Below, piece after piece: positions 7,701 to 16,668 of a stretch of DNA of 64,000 nt. The translations under genes and the position numbers were made by a program. The notes beneath the pieces are model-generated. The model did no database searches and had not been told where the DNA came from. It saw only the letters and a program-made list of their open reading frames with translations. The stretch's first letter is position 1; every line of letters starts with the position of its first letter. Origin of the DNA: Clostridia bacterium (GTDB lineage: Bacteria; Bacillota; Clostridia; Oscillospirales; Acutalibacteraceae); NCBI GenBank assembly GCA_017516745.1, contig JAFXBF010000014.1, positions 62,001 through 126,000 on the forward strand, in the 5' to 3' direction.

Positions 7701-8166
7701 CGGGACTGCCTCCGAGCTTTTCTCTGATACGGGTGTTCAGGTGCAGGGCAATTTCGTCTGCCTTTTCCTCGTCAAGAAAGCGGAAGGTTGCTGTTGCGCC
7801 TGCTGTTATAACGCTCACCTTTGCAACACCGAAGGCAGAATCAATCGGACCCTTGCTGACACTTATCTGGTGAATGCGGTCAATGGGCACAAGCGTGCGC
7901 TTGATAAAGAAAACGCCCTCGATAATTTCAATTCTGTCCGCCTCGATAAGATAGCGGTAACGCTTAAATCTTACAATCGGAACAATTATAATGTATGCAA
8001 CTGCCAAAGCGGCACAAACGAGAGCAAGCACAATTCCCGTTTCGGAGCCCCTGCCGAAAACATTTGCGATTATAAACAAAGCCGCCGCCGCAAACAGTAT
8101 TCCCTGAATCATCGCCGTGATAAGCATTACGGTCTTTGCTCTTTTGCTTAAGTTTTGATAGTTCAT
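7690..8166 (-). CDS. Bacterial PH-domain membrane protein, YdbS type
   Basis: This 158-residue protein has two N-terminal membrane helices (about 15-65) followed by one bPH2/DUF304 domain with the sequence YLIEADRIEIIEGVFFIKRTLVPIDRIHQI. It is the small partner of the YdbT-type protein and the two genes overlap. The pair probably forms a membrane complex. Confidence 0.8.
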   Translation of the reverse strand: MNYQNLSKRAKTVMLITAMIQGILFAAAALFIIANVFGRGSETGIVLALVCAALAVAYIIIVPIVRFKRYRYLIEADRIEIIEGVFFIKRTLVPIDRIHQISVSKGPIDSAFGVAKVSVITAGATATFRFLDEEKADEIALHLNTRIREKLGGSPDVQ

Positions 8167-8207
8167 TTCGTAACCCTATTTATTCTTTATTATTTCTTCT
8201 TTATTCT

Positions 8208-8849
8208 TTATTTTACGCTTTCAATTATCCCTTCCGCTATCGCTTCTGCGTACTCCTCAAAATTTTCATCAAACAGTTCATTGTCCTTTTGAGTTGTGAT
8301 GAAGCCCATTTCAACAAGGCAGGAGGGCATATCCGTTGCGGAATTTACGAGGTAGTTTGACGAAGTGCTGCCCTGATAGCCTCTTTTGACACCTCGGCTG
8401 CTGCCGTAGCCGACTTCATTTATTTTGTCAAGAATATTCTGTGCCATTTTTTCTTCAAAAAGAGGTGCTGTGTTTTCAATCCATATTTCAACACCGCTTA
8501 CATTTGCATCTGCGCTGTTGCGGTGGATTGAAACAAAAAATGTAGCTCGTCTTTTGTTGGCATAGGCTGCCCTTTCTTCAAGCTCAACAAACTCATCATC
8601 TTTTCTTGTGTAGATAACCTTTATTCCGTTATCTTTAAGTATTTCACCAACTGCAAGAGTTAATTTCAAATTATCGTCTTTTTCGTATCTGCCGCCGTAT
8701 TCTGCGCCGACGTCGCTGCCGCCGTGGCCTGCGTCAAGGCAGACCTTCGGCTGACCCGTGCCCGAAAAAACACCGAACTGCCACATCACAAAAACGGTGA
8801 GTGCCGTCGCAACAATCAACAGAAATATTTTTACAGTCTTCTTTCTCAT
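8208..8849 (-). CDS. N-acetylmuramoyl-L-alanine amidase (Amidase_3 family, CwlD-like)
   Basis: This 213-residue protein has one N-terminal signal anchor (residues 5-25) and a zinc amidase domain that cleaves the bond between muramic acid and the peptide stem of peptidoglycan. Visible zinc ligands and catalytic residues are His42 in LDAGHGGSD, the His of VSIHRN near residue 112 and the Glu of CLVEMGFIT near 182. The size and single-domain form resemble CwlD, which makes muramic-lactam in spore cortex, but vegetative wall turnover is equally possible. It sits 23 bases after the PBP gene in the same operon. Confidence 0.85.
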   Translation of the reverse strand: MRKKTVKIFLLIVATALTVFVMWQFGVFSGTGQPKVCLDAGHGGSDVGAEYGGRYEKDDNLKLTLAVGEILKDNGIKVIYTRKDDEFVELEERAAYANKRRATFFVSIHRNSADANVSGVEIWIENTAPLFEEKMAQNILDKINEVGYGSSRGVKRGYQGSTSSNYLVNSATDMPSCLVEMGFITTQKDNELFDENFEEYAEAIAEGIIESVK

Positions 8850-8872
8850 TCTTTACTCTCTTTACTTAATTA

Positions 8873-10237
8873 TTACTTAACCAATTCTTTCATAACCGTG
8901 CTTGCTATCGGCACGGCGACGTCCGAGCCGCCGCCACCGTTTTCGGCAACGACTATAATTGCGTAAGGGTAGTTGCTGTTTGTTGAAAAGCCCATAAACC
9001 ATGCGTGGGATTTTTCGCCTGCAACCTGCGCCGTGCCCGTTTTGCCGCCGAAATCCATATCGGGGAAACGCTTGTCGCCGTAGTTGTTTATAACGTTGTT
9101 GCGCATCATTGTTTTCAGCGTGTCCGCAGTTGCCTGCGACATAAAGCTGTTTGTTTTTATGCTGCCGACAATTGCCTCAAGGCTGTCATCAACAAAATAC
9201 GGCGTGGGTGTTGTGCCGCCCGAAGCGATTGCGCCTGCAAGCATCATCATATGAAGCGGATTAACAAGCGTGGTGTACTGGCCGATTGCCGCCCAGCCCG
9301 TGTCAATTTCAACAGCTTTGTCAAGGTTGATACGGCTTGCCTGTGTTTTAACGCCGCTTATGTCAAAGCTCTTGCCAAAGCCTAAGGCTTCTGCGGTCTC
9401 TTCAAGTTTTTTTCTGCCGAGCTCTATGCCGAGTTCTGCGTAAGCGCTGTTGCAGGATTTTGTCAGCGCCGTGCCGAAGGATATTTCGCCGTGCTTGTTG
9501 TTGCAGATAATTTCACCGCCCTGCTCTGTTTTAAGAGCACCCGTGCAGGTGAATTTTCTGTTCTGAACATCGGGTATGTTTTCGAGTGCGCAAACAGTTG
9601 TAATTGTTTTGAAAATCGAGCCGGGTGTGTAAAGACCGGTGAGCAGACGGTTCATATAAACCGCCTCGTATTTGTCGTTGGTTTCGATATCCTTCGGCTT
9701 GTTTTCGGGGTCGTAGCTGCCGCTTGAAACCATACAGACTATTTCCCCGGTTTTGTAGTTGTAAACGCCGACAGCACCCTTGTTGCTGCCGAGTTCTTTA
9801 TATGCCGTGGCACAAAGCTTCGCATCAATCGTCAGCGTTACGTCACTGCCTTCACCCGTGTTAATCAGGTCATAAATTCCGTTCACAAAGCTGTAGCCTG
9901 TCAGCTTGTCACGGCAGAGAGTGTGTGCACCGTGGGCAATGTAGCCGTAGGTGTCACCGACTGCGTGAAGCGTAGCCTTGCGGATGTTCAAGTCGGAATT
10001 GTATTCTCTTTCGCCGTTTCGGCTTTCGGCAAGGACTATGCCGTTGCGGTCGAAAATTTTGCCCGCATTCGTAATCTGACCTGCGGAATAAAGGTGGCCG
10101 TTGAAGCGGTTTGTTGCCCACTTGCCGCCGTTCATATAAAAGCTTACACCCAGAATAATAATGCCTGCCATAAACGCCGCAATAATTCCGAGCAGTACAT
10201 ACGCACGCTTCGTTACCGTATTCACTTCAACACCCAC
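8873..10237 (-). CDS. Class B penicillin-binding protein (peptidoglycan transpeptidase)
   Basis: This 454-residue protein has an N-terminal membrane anchor (about 12-34) and a transpeptidase domain that crosslinks peptidoglycan. The three active-site motifs are present: Ser207 in PGSIFK (SxxK), SCN near residue 262, and Lys399-Thr-Gly in GGKTGTAQV. The N-terminal module is short, as in PbpA-type proteins found next to FHA and RodA genes in actinobacteria and Clostridia. The gene follows the RodA/FtsW gene, its likely glycosyltransferase partner, by 39 bases. Confidence 0.9.
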   Translation of the reverse strand: MGVEVNTVTKRAYVLLGIIAAFMAGIIILGVSFYMNGGKWATNRFNGHLYSAGQITNAGKIFDRNGIVLAESRNGEREYNSDLNIRKATLHAVGDTYGYIAHGAHTLCRDKLTGYSFVNGIYDLINTGEGSDVTLTIDAKLCATAYKELGSNKGAVGVYNYKTGEIVCMVSSGSYDPENKPKDIETNDKYEAVYMNRLLTGLYTPGSIFKTITTVCALENIPDVQNRKFTCTGALKTEQGGEIICNNKHGEISFGTALTKSCNSAYAELGIELGRKKLEETAEALGFGKSFDISGVKTQASRINLDKAVEIDTGWAAIGQYTTLVNPLHMMMLAGAIASGGTTPTPYFVDDSLEAIVGSIKTNSFMSQATADTLKTMMRNNVINNYGDKRFPDMDFGGKTGTAQVAGEKSHAWFMGFSTNSNYPYAIIVVAENGGGGSDVAVPIASTVMKELVK

Positions 10238-10246
10238 CTTTCATAA

Positions 10247-10280
10247 TTTTGCATTTTGCACTGTGCATTCTGCATTTTAT
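10247..10280. repeat. Short intercistronic repeat ('tttgcattttgcactgtgcattc')
   Basis: A/T-rich 'tgcattttgcac' block in the 39-base gap between two operon genes. Related blocks occur at 11588-11622 and in the composite repeats. Confidence 0.6.
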
Positions 10281-11545
10281 TTGTCTTCCATTTGCTTTTC
10301 TAATTTCGGATAGGTTTTAATGTCTGCACTCTTGATAAACGCAAACAGTGCCCACGAGCAAATCATACTCGTACCGCCTCGGCTTATAAACGGCAGGGTA
10401 ACACCCGTCAGCGGCAGTAAATCCGTTATGCCGAAAACGTTGAGGCTCAGCTGCACAAGCAGCATTGCCGCCGCCGCAACAGCCGCAATCGAATAGACCG
10501 TTGATCTTGCGTGGCGTGCAAGGCGAAGGGCATAAACGCCCACAAACGCAAAGCAAAGCACGACACAGAAGGCGACAAGCATACCCCATTCTTCGCAGAT
10601 AACGCCGAAAATAAGGTCGGTTGTCGAGGCGTAAACATTACGAAGCCTGCCTTCACCTATACCAAGTCCGAACAGACCGCCCGAAGAGGAATAAATAAGC
10701 ACTCTCGTCTGCTGGAAGCCGCCCTCGTTTATGTATTCCCACACGTGGCGGTAGGACTCAAAACGGGAGGCAACATAGGGCTTGAAATATATAATCAGAC
10801 CTGCGCCGAGTATTGCGCCGACGCACAGCAGACCTATTGTTTTGACATCGCCCGAGCGCATAAAGGCAATTACCATAAAGGTTGCAAAGAAAATAAGTGC
10901 AGTGCCGAAATCCCTCATCAGGAAAAGTGCACCAACACAGCCGAGCGAGAAAACAAGGTATTTTATCTGGCTTGTTGAGGACTGCAGCTTTTCGAGTGTT
11001 GCCGCACCGACAAAAATAAAGGCGATTTTGACTATTTCCGAGGGCTGGATTGAAAACGAGCCTATGTTAATCCAGTTGAGTGCACCGTTGATTGTTCTTG
11101 CAAGCACAAGGTTGAGCGCAAGCAGACCTACAGCCGCAACGGCAACGAGCGGTCTTAACGCAGAAATGACTTCAACATTACGCATTATCGCCAAAAGAAT
11201 AACAAAAGCCGCCAATCCTATAACAATAGCAATAAACTGCTTGAAAGCATACTCGGGGTAAACGCTTGCAACGGTGACAAGACCTATGCCCGAAAGCATA
11301 AAGGCGATTATTTCAAGCTCGGTTGCACGCTGATTTGCAAGCCACCGTGCGCAGATAAAATAGCCCCATTCAAGTGCAACAAAGCCGCCGAAGGTCATAA
11401 GCACTTCGGGGTCAGGCTCGTCCGCATTAAAAAGCACAGGCATTGCAGATACAATCTGAAACAGCGTAACAAAAAGCAGCATCGACACCCAGCCGAAGGG
11501 CTGGCTTTTTTTCTGCGTCTTTTTTGCCTTTTCCGCCACAAACAT
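10277..11545 (-). CDS. FtsW/RodA/SpoVE-family peptidoglycan polymerase
   Basis: This 422-residue polytopic SEDS protein polymerizes lipid II into glycan strands. About ten membrane helices are visible, with the signature NGALNWINIGSFSIQPSEIVKI in the middle and GVTLPFISRGGTSM near the C-terminus. The PBP directly downstream is its likely transpeptidase partner and the upstream FHA protein suggests control by Ser/Thr phosphorylation. It cannot be assigned to elongation, division or sporulation from sequence. Confidence 0.9.
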   Translation of the reverse strand: MFVAEKAKKTQKKSQPFGWVSMLLFVTLFQIVSAMPVLFNADEPDPEVLMTFGGFVALEWGYFICARWLANQRATELEIIAFMLSGIGLVTVASVYPEYAFKQFIAIVIGLAAFVILLAIMRNVEVISALRPLVAVAAVGLLALNLVLARTINGALNWINIGSFSIQPSEIVKIAFIFVGAATLEKLQSSTSQIKYLVFSLGCVGALFLMRDFGTALIFFATFMVIAFMRSGDVKTIGLLCVGAILGAGLIIYFKPYVASRFESYRHVWEYINEGGFQQTRVLIYSSSGGLFGLGIGEGRLRNVYASTTDLIFGVICEEWGMLVAFCVVLCFAFVGVYALRLARHARSTVYSIAAVAAAAMLLVQLSLNVFGITDLLPLTGVTLPFISRGGTSMICSWALFAFIKSADIKTYPKLEKQMEDK

Positions 11546-11587
11546 TCACCACCTTTTAATAAATTGGGTGTGGGCAAAGCCCACCAT

Positions 11588-11622
11588 TAATTTTGCATTT
11601 TGCACTTTGCGTTTTGCATTCT
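11588..11622. repeat. Short intercistronic repeat
   Basis: A 'ttttgcattttgcactttgcgttttgcattc' type block split across the gap between the FHA and RodA/FtsW genes. It is the same family as 10247-10280. Confidence 0.6.
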
Positions 11623-12430
11623 ATTTCTTCACTTTATAGTACTCATTAAACACAAATATCACTCCGCCCAGACCGACGATATCTCCGTCCTTGAGTCTGC
11701 GTCTGCCTGTGCCGAGAGTTCTTGCGTTTACCTTTGTACCCGTTGCGGAATTCATATCCTCAATAAACCACGCCGTACCGATTTTGTAAACCTTGGCGTG
11801 TACCGAGGAAATTGCGGGATACCGAAGCTTTACGTCGCAGTCGGGTGAACGGCCGATAACACAGCTGTCGCAGCCGAGCACATAAGCCTTCTGTGCCGCT
11901 TCGTCGATAAGTGCAGGAATAAACACGGCAGATTTTTCGGGTCGGGCTGCTTTTGCCGCCTTTGCTGCCGCTTTTGCCTGCCTGCGGCGTTCCTTTTCCT
12001 GCTCACGCTCCATATCGTCAACGTCGGCATCTATGAATTCAAAGGCAGCCGTGCCGAAGGTGACGGTATCGCCGTGGCTGAGCTTGGTGGCCTTGCTGAT
12101 TTTTTCGCCGTTAACCAGCACTCCCGTGCGTGATTTTGTGTCCGCAACAACCCAGCCTGACCTGCGCTTTGAAATAACGGCGTGGAAACGGGAAACCGTA
12201 GAGGCGTTTAAAACAAGGTCGCAGGTCGGACTGCGGCCGATTGAGTTTTCCCACCGTGTCAGAGGATAGCGCTTGTTGCTGTTTTTATGTACAAGGTAAG
12301 AGCCGACACGGGTGCCGAAACGGCGTGTCACAAGCGAAATGACACAGCTGCCGATTACTATAATTGCCATACCTGCAAGCATATAACGGCTCATAAGCAC
12401 CGTGAACGAAAAAACATCGTTCATATCCAT
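11621..12430 (-). CDS. Membrane-anchored protein with two FHA domains
   Basis: This 269-residue protein has one N-terminal membrane helix (about 12-35) and two forkhead-associated domains, which bind phosphothreonine peptides. The first lies at about 55-125 (SIGRSPTCDLVLN, then SRFHAVI and GVLVNGEKI), the second at about 180-255 (VIGRSPDCDVKL, SVHAKVY, GTKVNARTL). They are joined by a charged Ala/Lys linker. It is the first gene of the cell-wall operon. Such FHA proteins often couple Ser/Thr kinases to peptidoglycan synthesis, but no kinase gene is in the window. Confidence 0.85.
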   Translation of the reverse strand: MDMNDVFSFTVLMSRYMLAGMAIIVIGSCVISLVTRRFGTRVGSYLVHKNSNKRYPLTRWENSIGRSPTCDLVLNASTVSRFHAVISKRRSGWVVADTKSRTGVLVNGEKISKATKLSHGDTVTFGTAAFEFIDADVDDMEREQEKERRRQAKAAAKAAKAARPEKSAVFIPALIDEAAQKAYVLGCDSCVIGRSPDCDVKLRYPAISSVHAKVYKIGTAWFIEDMNSATGTKVNARTLGTGRRRLKDGDIVGLGGVIFVFNEYYKVKK

Positions 12431-12466
12431 TGCCGACCCTCCTTTAATGAATAATGTATTTATATT

Positions 12467-12495
12467 ATTTTAATATTATTGAGCCCGACTGTCAA
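12467..12495 (-). promoter_or_regulatory. Promoter of the FHA-rodA-pbp-amidase-ydbST operon
   Basis: Minus strand TTGACA (12495-12490), 17-base spacer, TAAAAT (12472-12467), then a strong AAAGGAGGG site before the ATG at 12430. Confidence 0.85.
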
Positions 12496-12504
12496 CAATA
12501 CGCA

Positions 12505-12538
12505 TAAAAAAACAGGCTGCCTCAAACGAGACAGCCTG
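12505..12538 (-). terminator. Terminator of the DUF5058-type operon
   Basis: Stem CAGGCTGTCTC / GAGGCAGCCTG with a four-base loop and a run of T on the minus strand, just ahead of the next promoter. Confidence 0.9.
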
Positions 12539-12553
12539 AAATGATAGGCTCAA

Positions 12554-13234
12554 TTAATCCTTGACGTTGTCAAGCATACCCTTCTTGTACATAAGGAGTG
12601 CGCCGAGAACGGAAGCAACAATGCCGAAGAAGAGCAGTGTGCTTGCGCCCATGGTGGGGGAAAAGATAAGCACGATAATCATAACGATAATCGGGAAGAA
12701 GGAAATTCTCCAGTGCTTGATGAAGTAGCCTGCGCCGAGAGCACCGAAAAGTGCAGGAAGCACCTGAGCAAATGCAGGCTTGAGCAGAGCGTTTTCCGTG
12801 AAAGCCTCAAGGAAGGGAGCAAAGGCAAGAATACCGATTGCAAGAACGGCTGTTGTAACAATAGCAGAGGTTGCAATTGCGATTGTGGAAACAACCTCAC
12901 CCTCTTCGGAGTTGGCCTTTACGTCTGCACCCTCCATAGCGTTGATAGCGCAGGGGAGCTTGAGGTTGGCTATGTTACCTGTAACAAAGGAAAGGTAGGT
13001 ACCGCCTGCACCGAGCATGGGTGTGTAAACAATAACCTCAACAACTGCAACTGTCCAGTATGTCGGGATGAGCTTGAGCAAGCCTTCAAGAATTCCCTTA
13101 ATTGACGGGAAAACATCAAGATAAAGGCAGATTGCAACGGGGAACATCAGCAGTACGCACAGAGCCGTGACGGAAGAAATACGTCCCCAGGAATGGACAC
13201 GGTCAATATATGCTTTGTTTGTATTTTTAGCCAT
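12554..13234 (-). CDS. Polytopic membrane protein, partner of the DUF5058-type protein
   Basis: This 226-residue protein has about six membrane helices and no recognised catalytic motif. It starts 3 bases after the DUF5058-type gene ends, so the two are translationally coupled. A conserved-looking loop (YTPMLGAGGTYLSFVTGNIANLKLPCA) sits between helices 2 and 3. The pair probably forms a two-subunit transporter; the substrate is not known. Confidence 0.6.
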   Translation of the reverse strand: MAKNTNKAYIDRVHSWGRISSVTALCVLLMFPVAICLYLDVFPSIKGILEGLLKLIPTYWTVAVVEVIVYTPMLGAGGTYLSFVTGNIANLKLPCAINAMEGADVKANSEEGEVVSTIAIATSAIVTTAVLAIGILAFAPFLEAFTENALLKPAFAQVLPALFGALGAGYFIKHWRISFFPIIVMIIVLIFSPTMGASTLLFFGIVASVLGALLMYKKGMLDNVKD

Positions 13235-13237
13235 TTC

Positions 13238-14080
13238 TTAACCCCTCCATTCCAGCATTGCAATGTCCTCGGGAAGAACATTGAAGAATACAATTGCGGC
13301 AACCATTGCAACAATCATACCTATCGGCATAACAAAGGGCTCGAGCCATGTGAGTTTGAGCTTCTTTGCAAGGATTTCGAGTGCGATTGAAACAACAACG
13401 GCAACAACGAGAGTGATTATTGAAAGCACGCCTGCACCGTCGCCGAAGGTTTCGGGCTTACCGCCGCCGATGATTGCACGGGCAACGAAAGCACCGATAA
13501 GGCCGATAAAGATTGCGGGAGTAGCAAACCTGTTGATAAAGCCGTTGAGACTTCTCTTTTTCTTTGCGTCTGTGGGAGCATTCCCGTCAGCCGGTGCAGC
13601 CTCTTCCTTCCGGCTTGCAGCCATAAACTTTTTGTGAATGGGCTTTGCAAGGAAGGGGAGAATTACGAGCGAGAAGCAGATACCCAGTGTCATAACCCAG
13701 GCAACGCCTGCGTAAACCTCGGGGCTTGTAACGGGCACAGCCATACCGCCCTGGTGACCCATTGCCTCCATTGCGGCTTCGGCTGCGGTTGTTTCGTACA
13801 TCAGGTTACCGAGAACCGAAAGACGTACCCACGGAATAACCAGACCGAGTGCAGGCGCAAGGGCAATAACCGTTGCCAGAACGGAAAGAGCCGAGGGAAC
13901 CGTGAACAGTGCGCTTGATGTAATTGCGTTACGCAGCTTAGCCTTGTCTATGCCGAGTGCTCTGCCCTGCTTCCACGCCTTGACGAGGAAGAAAACAGAC
14001 TGGCCGAGGACAAAAAGGATAACTGCGCCTGCTATTGCATACAAAGCAGGTGAGGTTTTGAAATCCATTGATATCACCAA
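13238..14080 (-). CDS. DUF5058-family membrane protein (putative transporter subunit)
   Basis: This 280-residue protein has about seven membrane helices. The pattern FKTSPALYAIAGAVILFVLGQS followed by a charged KAWKQGRALGI loop and TVPSALSVLATVIALAPALGLVIPWVRLSVLG fits DUF5058, a family I recall as uncharacterized. A cytoplasmic loop around residue 160-180 is rich in Lys/Ala. It is the first gene of a two-gene operon with its own promoter and terminator. Confidence 0.65.
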   Translation of the reverse strand: MVISMDFKTSPALYAIAGAVILFVLGQSVFFLVKAWKQGRALGIDKAKLRNAITSSALFTVPSALSVLATVIALAPALGLVIPWVRLSVLGNLMYETTAAEAAMEAMGHQGGMAVPVTSPEVYAGVAWVMTLGICFSLVILPFLAKPIHKKFMAASRKEEAAPADGNAPTDAKKKRSLNGFINRFATPAIFIGLIGAFVARAIIGGGKPETFGDGAGVLSIITLVVAVVVSIALEILAKKLKLTWLEPFVMPIGMIVAMVAAIVFFNVLPEDIAMLEWRG

Positions 14081-14109
14081 TCCTTAAATGATTTTATTTT
14101 TATTTAACT

Positions 14110-14138
14110 ATGATATATTAATTTGCACAAGTTGTCAA
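14110..14138 (-). promoter_or_regulatory. Promoter of the DUF5058-type operon
   Basis: Minus strand TTGACA (14138-14133), 17-base spacer, TATCAT (14115-14110), 30 bases before the start codon at 14080. Confidence 0.8.
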
Positions 14139-14182
14139 CAAAAAAGCGCAGGTGATTTAAAATGTCTGTTTTGGTAAATTGA

Positions 14183-14371
14183 AGTTTGTCGGGGACAAAC
14201 AATGCAAAATGCAAAGTTCAAAATGTAAAATTGTGGGAGGGCTTTGACCTCACCCATTTGTAATTATGAAGAACATAAAATAGAAGAGTATTGTACGGTC
14301 GATTCACGAATCGACCGTAATTTACCGACATATCGCTTTTATGGCGGACAATTCGTGAATTGTCCCTACAA
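14183..14371. repeat. Intergenic composite repeat between DUF5058 operon and sialidase-like gene
   Basis: The 385-base gap holds, in order, GTTTGTCggggacaaac (a short hairpin), 'aatgcaaaatgcaaagttc', the GGGAGGGC hairpin with a mutated right arm, and at 14294-14369 the palindromic CGGTCGATTcacgAATCGACCG plus the block shared with 1324-1383. No gene is seen. Confidence 0.75.
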
Positions 14372-14465
14372 ATGAATTCGTTTCGGCAAACCGTATTTTA
14401 AATATTGCGCAAGATTAAATAATTTGATATTATAACTTTGATATTATCTCAAGGAGAAAGAGCGT

Positions 14466-15533
14466 ATGAAGAAAATCGGCAGGCAGGTGCTTTTTATAAG
14501 CTCGAAGCATGGCAACCCGAGAAACGGTGAGGGCTCGTTTGTAAGGCTTAAAAACGGCGTGATTATGTTCGGCTACACATCGTTTTTCGGTGACAGCTTT
14601 GACGATGATGCGACAGCGAGAATCTGCGCTGTTTTTTCTTCGGACGAGGGAGAAACCTGGTCTCAAAGCAGGGTGCTTTTTGAAAAGCCCGAAAACGCAG
14701 GCAACATTATGAGCCTTTCGTTTCTGCGTATGAACAACGGCGATATCGGTGCGTTTTACATAGTCAAAAATTTTGACCGCACGGACAAAATTGTTTTCCG
14801 CCGTTCTGCTGACGAAGGCGAAACGTGGAGTGAGCCGATTAACACACTTGACTGCCTTGATGAGGCGGACTATTATGTAATAAATAACGACAGAGTATTG
14901 AAATTGCGCAGCGACCGCATTCTTTTTGCCGCCGCAAGGCACACCGTGCTCAACACGGACAAGGATTTTACGCCAGGTGTAATCTGCTTTTTCGCTTCGG
15001 ATGATGACGGCAAAAGCTGGTACAAAATCAATACGGAATTTGCCTGTCCGTTTCCCTCAAATCCCGACGGGTACGAGGAGCCGGGTCTCTACGAATTTTC
15101 CGACGGCAGGCTGTGGTGCTATATCCGCACAAGCCTCGGCTTTCAGTTTGAAACCTTTTCAACCGACGGCGGTATGACCTGGACAAGTCCCGAGCCGAAT
15201 ATGTTCTTTTCTTCTTCCTGTTCACCCATGCTCGTCAAGGATTGCGGCGGCAAAGCGCTTGCCGTTTTTAACCCCGAGCCCGAGCACGTTATGCGCCCCG
15301 AAAACGAGCCGTGGGGCAGAACGCCCTATGTCCTTGCCGTGAGTGAGGACAAGGCACAAACCTTTGATAAATCAAGGCTTTACTATATCGAGGACGACCG
15401 CACGAACGGCTATTGCTACCCCGCAATTATCGAGTGCGAAAACGGCTTCCTGCTCGCATATTACCACAGCAACGGTACGGATAATTGTTTGGATAGTACG
15501 AAGATTGTAAAAGTAAAGTTTGAAGAAATATGA
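14466..15533 (+). CDS. Sialidase/neuraminidase-superfamily beta-propeller protein (BNR repeats)
   Basis: This 355-residue protein has at least four Asp-box motifs (SxDxGxTW) of the six-bladed sialidase fold: SSDEGETW near 60, SADEGETW near 115, SDDDGKSW near 178 and STDGGMTW near 235. There is no signal peptide, so it is probably cytoplasmic, unlike secreted GH33 sialidases. The arginine triad of true sialidases cannot be confirmed by eye. It may be a glycosidase or an exo-hydrolase of unknown substrate. A good AAGGAG site precedes the ATG. Confidence 0.75.
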   Translation: MKKIGRQVLFISSKHGNPRNGEGSFVRLKNGVIMFGYTSFFGDSFDDDATARICAVFSSDEGETWSQSRVLFEKPENAGNIMSLSFLRMNNGDIGAFYIVKNFDRTDKIVFRRSADEGETWSEPINTLDCLDEADYYVINNDRVLKLRSDRILFAAARHTVLNTDKDFTPGVICFFASDDDGKSWYKINTEFACPFPSNPDGYEEPGLYEFSDGRLWCYIRTSLGFQFETFSTDGGMTWTSPEPNMFFSSSCSPMLVKDCGGKALAVFNPEPEHVMRPENEPWGRTPYVLAVSEDKAQTFDKSRLYYIEDDRTNGYCYPAIIECENGFLLAYYHSNGTDNCLDSTKIVKVKFEEI

Positions 15534-15538
15534 ATTAC

Positions 15539-15770
15539 AGTTTGTCGGGGACAAACAATGCAAAATGCAAAGTTCAAAATGCAAAATTGTGGGAGGGCTA
15601 CGCCCTCACCCGATTATAAAAAACTATTATCTCATATTTATTATCTTTTATCTCTTATCTCACGTTGATTTTAAATGTCGCTTAGATAATAGATAAGAGA
15701 TAATATTGAATAGATGAGCGAAGCGACCCTTAATTTTGCGTTTTGCACTTTGCATTCATTTCGGCAAGCT
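15539..15770. repeat. Composite intergenic repeat
   Basis: Contains the GTTTGTCGGGGACAAAC hairpin, 'aatgcaaaatgcaaagttc', GGGAGGGCtacGCCCTC, two A/T blocks with 'ttatctcttatctcac' and its inverse 'agataagagataa', then 'gagcgaagcgaccc'. The inverse pair could fold into a long stem. Confidence 0.75.
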
Positions 15771-15790
15771 GTAACTTGAAAGGAAAAGAA

Positions 15791-16159
15791 ATGGAAGCAA
15801 CAGAAAGAAAACAGCTTGTAAAAAGCTACCTCGGCAAAACCGTAAAAATCGGCATTGACCGCCCCGTGGGATATGTGCACAAAAAGAAAAAATACAGCCT
15901 TGTTTACCCGATAAATTACGGCTACGTTCCGGGTGTTTTGGGCGGTGACGGTGAGGAGCTTGATGTCTATCTGCTCGGCATTGACGAGCCCGTTAAAGAA
16001 TACACGGCTAAAATCATAGCAATTGTCCACAGGCACAACGATGTCGAGGACAAGCTCGTTGCAGTCCCTGAAAATATGAGTTTTTCAAAAGCGGAAATCA
16101 AAGCCGCCGTGCATTTTCAGGAGCAATATTATGACACGGAAATTGAGGTGCTTGAATGA
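15791..16159 (+). CDS. Inorganic pyrophosphatase-like protein (short class I type)
   Basis: The reading from the ATG at 15791 gives 122 residues; an upstream in-frame start at 15743 lies inside the repeat and has no ribosome site, whereas AAAGGAAAAG precedes 15791. The family signatures are visible: YPINYGYVPG, GDGEELDVYLLG (metal-binding aspartates) and DVEDKLVAVP. Class I pyrophosphatases split PPi into two phosphates; this one is shorter than the usual 170-odd residues, as in some Clostridia. It overlaps the following GNAT gene by four bases. Confidence 0.82.
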   Translation: MEATERKQLVKSYLGKTVKIGIDRPVGYVHKKKKYSLVYPINYGYVPGVLGGDGEELDVYLLGIDEPVKEYTAKIIAIVHRHNDVEDKLVAVPENMSFSKAEIKAAVHFQEQYYDTEIEVLE

Positions 16160-16652
16160 GCGGATTAAGAGAAATTTCTTTCAGAAAAATAAACAGAGAA
16201 GAGTTTGAGATTTTTGAAAAATGGTCAATAAAAAATTACGCCGAAAACCTTATTAAATCGGGCGATGAAAAATTTCTTTTCAAAGCCAAACGGGCTGCAA
16301 AATCGGAATTCAAAGATGTTTTTCCGAGCGGTGCCGATACGGAAAACAACTTTCTGTATGTTGTTCTCAATGAAAAAGGTGAGGGCGTAGGTGTAATAGG
16401 TTACCAGAAAAGTCCGTTTGAAGAAAACGCAGCCTTTGTCATAGAAAATGTGATTAAAGAAGAGTTCAGAGGTATGGGTTACGGCAAAGCGCCTTTGTTA
16501 AGCTGCAGGAGGATGCAAAGGAAAACGGCTACACAAAAATGGTGCTCAATGCGTTCAGGCACAGTAAAATTTCACTCGGAATGTATGAAAGAAACGGCTT
16601 TAAAACCGTTGAAGATTACGGCGGCAGCGTTATAATGGAAAAGATGTTATAA
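16156..16652 (+). pseudogene. GNAT N-acetyltransferase with a one-base frameshift
   Basis: The frame from ATG 16156 encodes a normal GNAT start up to the acetyl-CoA loop EFRGMGYGKA near residue 113, then becomes nonsense. The next frame from about 16494 continues the family pattern perfectly (FVKLQEDAKENGYTKMVLNAF, then YERNGFKTVEDYGG and VIMEKML) to a stop at 16652. Adding one base at about 16490-16493 (GCGCC read as GCGGCC) would restore one protein of about 165 residues. It could be a real inactivation or a sequencing error. It overlaps the pyrophosphatase stop by four bases. Confidence 0.8.
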
Positions 16653-16668
16653 TTTCGGAGGGACAAAA

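Noticed and set aside
16485-16500. Programmed ribosomal frameshift in the GNAT gene
   Set aside because: No slippery heptamer or downstream hairpin was seen; a one-base deletion explains the data.
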